This document shows positions 7,187-13,606 of a stretch of DNA of 13,606 nt, piece by piece; positions within the stretch are counted from its first letter, which is position 1; the number at the start of each line of letters is the position of its first letter. Under the pieces are notes generated by a model. The model saw only the letters and a list, made by a program, of their open reading frames with translations. It did not search any database and was not told the origin of the DNA. This DNA comes from JBLHKE01 sp047619485. Lineage in GTDB: Bacteria; Verrucomicrobiota; Verrucomicrobiia; Verrucomicrobiales; DEV007. The translations under genes were made by a program, and so were the position numbers. The stretch is taken from the NCBI GenBank assembly GCA_047619485.1, contig JBLHKE010000124.1, positions 1 through 13,606 on the forward strand. The letters run 5' to 3'.

Positions 7187-9268
7187 ATGAGACGGTGGTT
7201 TCGGAATCCGGCATTCATTGTGGCTGGGATTTCGTTGCTAGCGATGCCCTTCGCGGACGCTCAGTTGAATATCACTCCAGCGGCGGGATTCGATGTCTCG
7301 TGGAATGGGAACGATGGTGATTTCTATGACGGCGTGAGTGTACCAGCGCTCGTTCCCGACAACGTGGCACTCAGCGGAACTGCGTTCGCTGCGGACGATC
7401 CGGGTGCGTTTCCAGTCCCGCACGTGGTGACGAATCTGAATGACGGTTTCTATGGGAACACATCGGCCCACATCAATGGCAATGGAGGGCTCTTCATGGG
7501 GATCAGTCTGCCGGCCGAGGTCAGCCTTGTTGCTGTCGCGTGGGGGCGTGACAACGGCACCGCCGGGGCTCCGGCACCGGGTGATTGTTGCGGTGGCCAG
7601 CTGAGCGACCGCAGCGTTGGGACTTTTACGTTGCAGACGACGACGGTCGCCAATCCCGATGCGTCCACGCTCGACAGCGATTGGACAACGCTGGCGACGC
7701 TCGACTACGGCAATGCAGAGGACACCGATCCTGGGGGAGGGTTCACGCCTTGGCTACGCCACCAGTACTCGATTTCTACCGATGGGGGAGATCCGATTGC
7801 GACGACAGGTATCCGCATCCTTGCGCCGGACACCGGCGTGGCCATCGATGAGATTGAATTGTACATAGCTGGCGATGTTCCCATTGCTGGCCTATCACCG
7901 CTCCAGTCAGGCGGGGCGATCGATGCTGACAACCTTGGCGCAAGCGCGACTGCTTTCGCTAAGGACACGCTCGACGGGCGTTCGATCGGTAGCCTGAATG
8001 ACCAGACCTTCGGCGATAGCAGTGCGTGGGTGGGCGACACGCCCGACAGCTTCGCCGGTCTCAACCTCGGTGCAATCCCAGTGGAGGTTCGCAGTATCGC
8101 GTTCGGTCGAGACAACTTGGGAGCCCAGACGGATCGTTCACTCGGCGGGTATACCCTTCAGATCACCGGAGTTGCGAATCCAGACGAGACCACGCCCGAT
8201 GCAGATTGGACGACGATAGGTGCCATCGTTTACGAGAACGGCAGCCCGGAGAACCCACACTTGCGCCACCGCTTCAATTTCGGCGTGGTCATGGCCACGG
8301 GAATCCGCTTGCTCACCCCAGACGGAGCCGCCATCGATGAGTTCGAGGTATATGAAACCCCCTATGTCCCGCCGATCCCGCCCGCGCTCACGATCACGCC
8401 AGCGGAGGGATACGACGCAACATGGGATGGTAACGATGGCGATTTCTTCAGTGCAGTTCAACCGCCAGAGGGCGCGATCGTCCCAGACAACCTAGCGCTT
8501 GCTGCCAACGGAGGGATCCAATTTGCGAGTTCCGAATCTTTACATTTCCCGGCTCATGCCATCGCAAATCTCAACGACGGATTTTACGGTAACGCGAACA
8601 GCCACATCAATGACCAGGGCAACGAGCCTGCCTTTGTGGGAATTGCCCTACCGGCTGCGGTCGAATTAACGGCGATCGCCTGGGGGCGAGACAATGGCAA
8701 TGGCGCAGTAGACGACAGCGATCCCGGCACGGATGCCTGCGGTGGCCAGTGCGATGATCGGTCGTTGGGCACCTACACACTACAGTTCACCACCGTCGCT
8801 TCCCCGGACGCGACGACCTTGGACGAGGATTGGACGACGATCGCTGACTTTGAATACACGGGCAACGTCGGCACCGATAACATCGTCGGCGAGAATTTCT
8901 CTGAGTGGTTGCGTCACCAATACGAGATCAGCTTGGGCGACGGTGCTCCGATCCTAGCGACCGGCGTGCGCATCCTATTGCCGGATCTCGGTGTCGCTAT
9001 CGATGAGATCGAACTCTACGGCACGGTATCGACCAATCCATTTGAAATCACGGCTATCAGCTACGACGATGTGAGTGGCGACGTGTCGATCACCTTCAAT
9101 TCGCAGCCTGGAAAATTCTACCGCCTGATGGCCTCAGCCGATCTGACAAGATGGTCAGAGATCGACGATAGCGTCGTCGGTGCGGCTGGGACCGCCAGCA
9201 CATTCGTAACGAACAGTTCGACGGCGCCTGGCACGCTGCGGCGCTATTTCCAGATCTTGGAATTCTAA
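7187..9268 (+). CDS. Exported protein with three discoidin-like repeats and a C-terminal module
   Basis: A 693-residue secreted or cell-surface protein of unknown specific function. The N-terminus MRRWFRNP, a hydrophobic run and ADA|Q (cleavage after residue 25) make a clear Sec signal peptide. Three repeats follow: R1 (about 27-228), R2 (231-390) and R3 (400-612). Shared motifs are NLNDGFYGN, the aromatic/charged GRDN, SLGTYTLQ-like strands, DWTTI, LRHQY and a closing AIDEIELY. This pattern (NLNDG..., strand order, ending in a variable R-I-L-P...IDEIELY) resembles F5/8 type C (discoidin) jelly-roll domains, which bind glycans or other ligands; that assignment is inference. R1 and R3 begin with ITPA-G-D-W-GNDGDF, which R2 lacks. 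The last ~75 residues (GKFYRLMASADLTRW...RRYFQI) form a small beta module common at the ends of verrucomicrobial exported proteins. No enzymatic domain is seen. Upstream in-frame ATGs (7109, 7121) are alternatives. Confidence 0.85.
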   Translation: MRRWFRNPAFIVAGISLLAMPFADAQLNITPAAGFDVSWNGNDGDFYDGVSVPALVPDNVALSGTAFAADDPGAFPVPHVVTNLNDGFYGNTSAHINGNGGLFMGISLPAEVSLVAVAWGRDNGTAGAPAPGDCCGGQLSDRSVGTFTLQTTTVANPDASTLDSDWTTLATLDYGNAEDTDPGGGFTPWLRHQYSISTDGGDPIATTGIRILAPDTGVAIDEIELYIAGDVPIAGLSPLQSGGAIDADNLGASATAFAKDTLDGRSIGSLNDQTFGDSSAWVGDTPDSFAGLNLGAIPVEVRSIAFGRDNLGAQTDRSLGGYTLQITGVANPDETTPDADWTTIGAIVYENGSPENPHLRHRFNFGVVMATGIRLLTPDGAAIDEFEVYETPYVPPIPPALTITPAEGYDATWDGNDGDFFSAVQPPEGAIVPDNLALAANGGIQFASSESLHFPAHAIANLNDGFYGNANSHINDQGNEPAFVGIALPAAVELTAIAWGRDNGNGAVDDSDPGTDACGGQCDDRSLGTYTLQFTTVASPDATTLDEDWTTIADFEYTGNVGTDNIVGENFSEWLRHQYEISLGDGAPILATGVRILLPDLGVAIDEIELYGTVSTNPFEITAISYDDVSGDVSITFNSQPGKFYRLMASADLTRWSEIDDSVVGAAGTASTFVTNSSTAPGTLRRYFQILEF
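7265..7870 (+). repeat. Discoidin-like protein repeat R1 (coding)
   Basis: First long copy, residues about 27-228 of the exported protein. It carries WNGNDGDF, NLNDGFYGN, WGRDNG, a DCCGGQ cysteine pair, DWTTLA, WLRHQY and AIDEIELY. R3 is its closest relative. At DNA level the copies are well diverged, so the duplication is old. Confidence 0.75.
7877..8355 (+). repeat. Discoidin-like protein repeat R2, shortened (coding)
   Basis: Middle copy, residues about 231-390. It keeps SLNDQTFGD, FGRDN, DRSLGGYTLQ, DWTTI, LRHRF and AIDEFEVY. It lacks the N-terminal WNGNDGDF block and the cysteines of R1 and R3, so it is the minimal repeat unit. Confidence 0.7.
8384..9020 (+). repeat. Discoidin-like protein repeat R3 (coding)
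   Basis: Third copy, residues about 400-612, long form like R1. It has WDGNDGDFF, NLNDGFYGN, AWGRDNG, DACGGQCDD, DRSLGTYTLQ, DWTTI, WLRHQY and AIDEIELY. The cysteines are spaced C-x3-C here but adjacent (CC) in R1. Confidence 0.75.
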
Positions 9269-9369
9269 CCCGCCCTCTCTACCCCCAACTTGATCGGAGC
9301 AGGCTCAACAACCTGTCTCTCTACCAAATGTCTCTTTATAAACGCCCATCCGACGCCTTTAATCGACCG
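9269..9369 (+). other. Short spacer between the two exported-protein genes
   Basis: 101 bp with no strong terminator or Shine-Dalgarno. An imperfect CAGG/CCTG pairing near 9300-9315 is too weak to call. An in-frame ATG at 9328 could be the true start of the next gene, reducing the gap to 59 bp. The lack of a terminator makes co-transcription of the two genes plausible. Confidence 0.45.
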
Positions 9370-12300
9370 ATGAAATCTTCTTCGGCGGTCGCGGTGTGGC
9401 TTGCCATCGCAGTGGCTTTCCTCGTGTTGCTTACTGTCGCCCTTGCAGACAGCGTGGTCGTTTTTAACGAGATCCAATACCATCCCGCGCAACCGACGGA
9501 GGCCGAGTGGATCGAGTTGCACAATCAGATGTCCTACGACGTTGATCTCTCGAATTGGAAATTGACCGGCGGGATCAATTTCGATTTCGCTACAGGTACG
9601 GTGATTCCCACCGGTGGTTATTTGCTAGTATCGAGCGACCCGATAGGTCTCGGCGTCGCAGGTGCGCTCGGCCCGTGGAGCGGGAGCCTCACGAACGGCG
9701 GCGAAAGCCTGCGCTTGCGCAACAATTCGAACCGGCTGATGAACGAGATCGAATTCTCGGACAGCGGAATCTGGCCGGTGGGTGCCGACGGCTCCGGCGC
9801 GACGCTTGCCAAAGCCGAGCAGGGGACGGCGAGTCATCTGGCGGCAAACTGGCGGGCGAGTGCCCAGCTCGGCGGCACGCCGGGCGCGGAGAATTTTTCC
9901 AACTCCACCACGACTGGACCGTCGACGGTGATCGTGCCAATCGATGCCACCTGGCGCTATGACGAGAGCGGAGCTACGTTTGCTGACGACTGGGCAGGCA
10001 GCGCGCATCCTGATTGGCCCACTGGCGCGGGATTGATCGGATTTGAGACGAGTCCGGGAGATTTGCCGGAAGCCATCGGCACCACGCTTGCCGACCCGAA
10101 TGGCAATTCCTTCATCACCTACTACTTCGAGAGCGAGTTCGAGTTGACCGCCAGCCAAGCAACGCAGATCGACAGCCTGACCCTGCGCCATGTGATTGAC
10201 GATGGCGCGATTTTCTATGTGAACGGCGTCGAAGTCGGACCGCGATTTAATATGCCTGCTGGTGCAGTGGATTCATCGACCACTGCCAACGGAGGGGTCG
10301 GCAATGCTGATTACCAAGGGCCGATCAACCTGCCTACCGGTGCCATCGTGGCGGGCACGAATCGCATCTCTGTCGAGGTTCACCAGCAGAGCACCGGAAG
10401 TAGCGACATCGTCTTCGGTGCCGAGCTGAGCATCACCGAGATCATCCCACCAACCCCGGGTCAGAGCTCACCTCTTGTGATCAGCGAGATCGCCGGCACG
10501 GGTGATTTGGTTTTCCAGATCGAACTCGCTAACACATCTACGGCTGAGTTCGACGCTGGTGGATACATCTTGCAATCGCGGGGGGCGGTGGACGCGAGCT
10601 ACACGATCCCCGCCGCATCGGTGATCGCCGCTGACGGCTTCCACATGATCGGCGAGGCCGAACTCGGGTTCCGCCCAGGAAACGACGATCGGCTGTTCCT
10701 TATTTCGCCAACTGGGTTCCTCATCCACGCCGCACGTGCCGACGATCTGCCACGCGCCTACTCGGACTCGCACAATGGTAGAATGTTTGTTCCGAGCGTG
10801 GCAACTTTCGGATCAGTGAACAGTTTCGCCATCAACTCCGACATCGTGATCAACGAGATTATGTATCACTTCCGCGATGATCCTGGAACGCAGGGCACAG
10901 GGCCGATCATCAATACCGTATCGCTGATCGGGATTGGCGATATCTGGCGCTACAATGAGAGCGGTGTCGATCTGGGCGTTCGTTGGCAATCCACAAACCA
11001 CCCGGCAGGCGCTGGCGGATGGTTTGCTGGTCCGGCCTTGCTTGGATCCGAAACTTCGCCTGCCTCGATGCCTGAACCGCTACGCACGGTGTTCGCGGCG
11101 TCCGCTGACAATGCGATCATAACCTACTACTTTGAGAGAGAGTTCACGCTCACCAGTGGGCAGTTGGCAAATCTGTCCAGCCTGAACCTCGAACACGTGG
11201 TCGATGACGGTGCCGTATTCTACATCAACGGCACCGAGGTCGAACGCTTCAATTTGCCTGCCGGTGCAGTGACCGCAGCAACGCTCGCCAGCCCCGGTGT
11301 GCCGAACGCACTCTACCAGGGACCGTTCGGGCTACCTACTGGGAGCCTCGTGGTCGGAAGTAACCGGCTGTCAGTCGAGGTGCACCAGCAATCCGGCACG
11401 AGCAGTGACATCATCTTCGGAGCCAAACTAAGCGCGGTGACTCAAACTGCTCCTGGGAGCGATCCACAACCGATTATCGAACAGGGAGAGGAGTGGATCG
11501 AGCTGTTCAATAGAGGCGACACTGGAGTCGAGTTGGAGGGGTGGTCGATCGATGGTGGCATCGACTTCGATTTTCCCGCTGGAACAAGCATCGCGGCGGG
11601 TGGCTACCTGGTGGTCGCGAAGGATGCCGTGGCGCTCGCTACAAAGTATCCCGAGATCGCCGGGCAGATCGTTGGGAACTTCGGCAGCCAGCTTGGCAAT
11701 GGTAGTGATCTGATTCGCCTCGAAGACGCGGTCGAAAACCCGGTGGACGAAGTCCGCTACTTCGATGGTGGTCGCTGGCCGGACTTGGCGGACAAAGGTG
11801 GCTCGAGCCTTGAGTTGCGCGATCCGGATGCCGACAACTCCAACCCCCAGGCTTGGGCGGCGAGTGATGAGGCTGGGAAATCGACGTGGCAGACGGTCAC
11901 CTACCGCGACAACGGCGCTCAGAGTTACGGCCTGAGCAAGTGGAACGAGTTCCGACTCGGTATGCTCGGCGCCAGCGAGTTATTGATCGATGACGTCAGT
12001 GTGGTGCGCGATCCAGACGGTGCGGCACAGCAGCTGATTCAGAATGGCGACTTCACCACCGGCGATGATAAATGGCGATTGGTTGGCAACCATCGGCACA
12101 GCAACGTCATCGCGGAGCCGGGCAATGTCGGCAACCAGGTGCTCCACCTGATCTCCAAGGGCGCCACGGACACGCGCCACAACCACCTCGAGACAACCTT
12201 TGTCAACAACACCGCGCTCGTCAGCGGCCAGACCTATGAAGTTTCTTACCGCGCGCGCTGGTTGCGCGGATCGAACGCCATCAACTCGCGTTGCTACTAC

Positions 12301-13606
12301 CAGCGGGCGGCGCTCACGACGCAACTCGATCGTCCTGAAGAATGCGGCACACCTGGCGCGGTGAATTCTCAGTTTGAGACAAACATCGGCCCGACCTTCA
12401 GCGGCTTGCTCCACGACCCTCCGGTGCCAGCGGCCGATGAGGCGATTCAGATTTCAGCCGAGGTGACCGACCCCGACGGGCTCGGAAATTTCGCACTCAA
12501 GGTGCGGGTCGAAGAAGGGGTGACCGAATCCTACCCGTTCACGGTTAATGCTGATGGCAGGGGGACGGGCTCGATTCCTGGGCAGTCGGCAGGTAAGGTG
12601 ATCCAGTTCTGGATCGAGGGGCTCGATCTGCTCGGTGCCCAGTCGTTCGCTCCGGCTAGGGGGGAGGATTCGCGTGCGCTGATCCAGGTCCATGATGGCC
12701 AGGGAACCAACCTCGATATCGCTGAGGTTCGTTTGGTGATGCTCGACAGCGATCTGGATTTCATGCTCACCAACCTCAACCTGATGAGCAACGAGCGGCT
12801 CGGTGGCACGGCGATCTACGATCGGAGCGAGATTTTCTACGATGCGGCGATCCGTCTGCGGGGTAGCGGTGCGGGGCGCGCTCGTGATGGCGCGTCCTAC
12901 CGCGGGTTCAACATCGGGCTGCCCGCAGACCAGAAGTTCCGCGGCGTGCATGACAGTCTGAGCATCGACCGCTCGGCGCGCACACCCGTCGCGCGGCAAC
13001 AGCATGAGATTTACGTGAAGCACATGTTCAACCATGCCGGCATTCCGTGCATGTACGATGAACTAATTTACCTAGTCGGACTGGGCAGCACTTACAGTGG
13101 CACCTCGCAGATGTTGATGGCGGGTTATGGCGGGCTGTTCGCCGAGACCCAGTTTGACAACGGCGGCAATGGGACGGTGTTCAACCTCGACATCACCTAC
13201 GACCCGACCTCCAGCATTGGCGGCGTCGAAGGGCTGAAACCACCGGTGCCATTCACCCACGTCGGTACTGACATCCGTGATCTGGGCGACAGCGAAGAAG
13301 ACTACCGGACGTCGTTCGAGATTCGCACCGGCCGTTCGCGCGATGACTACTCTGGCATGATCAATTTCTGCAAGACGATGGACTTGCCGACGGCGCAACT
13401 CGCCGAACAGATCGGTGAGTCGATGGACGTCGATCAGTGGTGCCGCTACACCGCGATGGTTCTGCTGTGCGGGATCGGTGACACGTTTGTTTCTGGTGGC
13501 CTGCCGCACAATATCCGCATCTTCGTTCCGCAGGATGGTCGTGGGGTCACCGCATTGCCGTGGGATATGGATTTTGTGTTCGCCTCCGGCACCAGCGCGT
13601 CGATGC
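9370..13606 (+). CDS. Large exported lamin-tail / jelly-roll / CotH kinase-like protein, 3' partial
   Basis: One uninterrupted frame of 1412 codons runs off the right edge. A signal peptide is clear: MKSSS, a long hydrophobic run, cleavage near TVALA|D (after residue 26). Domains in order: lamin-tail LTD1 (28-175, VFNEIQYHP, EWIELHN); jelly-roll copy A (193-357, DDGAIFYVNGVEV, VEVHQQ); LTD2, divergent (368-490); the first strand of LTD3 (491-514, IVINEIMYH); jelly-roll copy B (525-691, DDGAVFYINGTEV, VEVHQQ); the rest of LTD3 (705-835, EEWIELFNRGD, GGYLVVAKD); a CBM-like module (841-980, LIQNGDF...KWRLVGNHRHS); an Ig-like region (1000-1115, AEVTDPDGL); and a CotH domain from about 1115, with RLRGSG (1162-1167) and LPWDMDF (W1398, D1399, D1401). 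CotH proteins are atypical protein kinases; WDxD Asps bind metal. The exported verrucomicrobial versions have no established role. No Shine-Dalgarno precedes 9370; in-frame ATG 9328 is an alternative. Confidence 0.88.
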   Translation, partial: MKSSSAVAVWLAIAVAFLVLLTVALADSVVVFNEIQYHPAQPTEAEWIELHNQMSYDVDLSNWKLTGGINFDFATGTVIPTGGYLLVSSDPIGLGVAGALGPWSGSLTNGGESLRLRNNSNRLMNEIEFSDSGIWPVGADGSGATLAKAEQGTASHLAANWRASAQLGGTPGAENFSNSTTTGPSTVIVPIDATWRYDESGATFADDWAGSAHPDWPTGAGLIGFETSPGDLPEAIGTTLADPNGNSFITYYFESEFELTASQATQIDSLTLRHVIDDGAIFYVNGVEVGPRFNMPAGAVDSSTTANGGVGNADYQGPINLPTGAIVAGTNRISVEVHQQSTGSSDIVFGAELSITEIIPPTPGQSSPLVISEIAGTGDLVFQIELANTSTAEFDAGGYILQSRGAVDASYTIPAASVIAADGFHMIGEAELGFRPGNDDRLFLISPTGFLIHAARADDLPRAYSDSHNGRMFVPSVATFGSVNSFAINSDIVINEIMYHFRDDPGTQGTGPIINTVSLIGIGDIWRYNESGVDLGVRWQSTNHPAGAGGWFAGPALLGSETSPASMPEPLRTVFAASADNAIITYYFEREFTLTSGQLANLSSLNLEHVVDDGAVFYINGTEVERFNLPAGAVTAATLASPGVPNALYQGPFGLPTGSLVVGSNRLSVEVHQQSGTSSDIIFGAKLSAVTQTAPGSDPQPIIEQGEEWIELFNRGDTGVELEGWSIDGGIDFDFPAGTSIAAGGYLVVAKDAVALATKYPEIAGQIVGNFGSQLGNGSDLIRLEDAVENPVDEVRYFDGGRWPDLADKGGSSLELRDPDADNSNPQAWAASDEAGKSTWQTVTYRDNGAQSYGLSKWNEFRLGMLGASELLIDDVSVVRDPDGAAQQLIQNGDFTTGDDKWRLVGNHRHSNVIAEPGNVGNQVLHLISKGATDTRHNHLETTFVNNTALVSGQTYEVSYRARWLRGSNAINSRCYYQRAALTTQLDRPEECGTPGAVNSQFETNIGPTFSGLLHDPPVPAADEAIQISAEVTDPDGLGNFALKVRVEEGVTESYPFTVNADGRGTGSIPGQSAGKVIQFWIEGLDLLGAQSFAPARGEDSRALIQVHDGQGTNLDIAEVRLVMLDSDLDFMLTNLNLMSNERLGGTAIYDRSEIFYDAAIRLRGSGAGRARDGASYRGFNIGLPADQKFRGVHDSLSIDRSARTPVARQQHEIYVKHMFNHAGIPCMYDELIYLVGLGSTYSGTSQMLMAGYGGLFAETQFDNGGNGTVFNLDITYDPTSSIGGVEGLKPPVPFTHVGTDIRDLGDSEEDYRTSFEIRTGRSRDDYSGMINFCKTMDLPTAQLAEQIGESMDVDQWCRYTAMVLLCGIGDTFVSGGLPHNIRIFVPQDGRGVTALPWDMDFVFASGTSASM
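9946..10440 (+). repeat. Jelly-roll module copy A (coding)
   Basis: Residues about 193-357 of the CotH-type protein. Landmarks are WRYDESG, ETSPGDLPE, ITYYFESEF, DDGAIFYVNGVEV, NMPAGAV, YQGP, LPTG, NRISVEVHQQ and SSDIVFGAEL. Copy B repeats each landmark in the same order with roughly half the residues identical by eye. Confidence 0.8.
10942..11442 (+). repeat. Jelly-roll module copy B (coding), inside a lamin-tail domain
   Basis: Residues about 525-691. Landmarks are WRYNESG, ETSPASMPE, ITYYFEREF, DDGAVFYINGTEV, NLPAGAV, YQGP, LPTG, NRLSVEVHQQ and SSDIIFGAKL. It sits between the first strand of LTD3 (10840-10911) and that domain's EEWIEL strand (from 11488). Confidence 0.8.

Noticed and set aside
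7265..9020. Possible DNA-level tandem repeat or recombination hotspot from the three coding repeats.
   Set aside because: Copies match at protein level but are well diverged in DNA, so they are old duplications and not an active nucleotide repeat array.
9625..10191. Minus-strand 188-codon open frame opposite the lamin-tail/CotH gene.
   Set aside because: Overlaps a continuous 1412-codon + strand frame with a signal peptide and domain motifs; composition is shadow-like.
12454..13035. Minus-strand 193-codon open frame opposite the Ig-like and CotH region.
   Set aside because: Antisense to well-supported domain sequence; no family resemblance seen.

Overview
The window looks like chromosome of a Verrucomicrobiota bacterium. 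Related Planctomycetota are less likely. The assignment rests on protein architecture, not on any marker gene: a very large exported protein built from lamin-tail domains, jelly-roll modules and a C-terminal CotH domain, plus a second exported repeat protein ending in a short C-terminal module of a kind common in verrucomicrobial secretomes. Coding DNA is moderately GC-rich. Every gene I can support lies on the + strand. I see no tRNA, rRNA, CRISPR array, insertion sequence, integrase or phage gene.

Region 1 (1-6768) is a tightly packed catabolic operon of five overlapping genes. They are a xylose-isomerase-family TIM-barrel protein (5' end cut by the window), a DhnA/FbaB-type class I aldolase, a Gfo/Idh/MocA oxidoreductase, a PfkB-family sugar kinase, and a 981-residue FAD plus Fe-S oxidoreductase of the D-lactate/D-2-hydroxyacid dehydrogenase type. 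Neighbouring genes overlap by 4, 4, 8 and 20 bp, so they are almost certainly co-transcribed and translationally coupled. Isomerase, kinase and aldolase form the classic aldose to ketose to ketose-phosphate to DHAP-plus-aldehyde route. The FAD/Fe-S enzyme could oxidise a D-2-hydroxyacid made downstream, such as D-lactate. The sugar is unknown. The isomerase has a His where characterised xylose isomerases have a metal-binding Asp, so plain D-xylose is not a safe guess.

Region 2 (6769-7186) is about 418 bp without a convincing gene. It holds two small inverted repeats and an AT-rich patch, and it separates the operon from the next transcription unit.

Region 3 (7187-13606) encodes two exported proteins. 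The first (693 aa) has a signal peptide, three divergent discoidin-like repeats and a C-terminal module. The second (at least 1412 aa, cut by the window's 3' end) has a signal peptide, three lamin-tail domains, two copies of a jelly-roll module, a CBM-like module, an Ig-like region and a CotH kinase-like domain. One jelly-roll copy appears to be inserted inside the third lamin-tail domain. The two genes are about 100 bp apart and may form a unit for surface or extracellular carbohydrate binding. A functional link to the sugar operon is only suggested by proximity.
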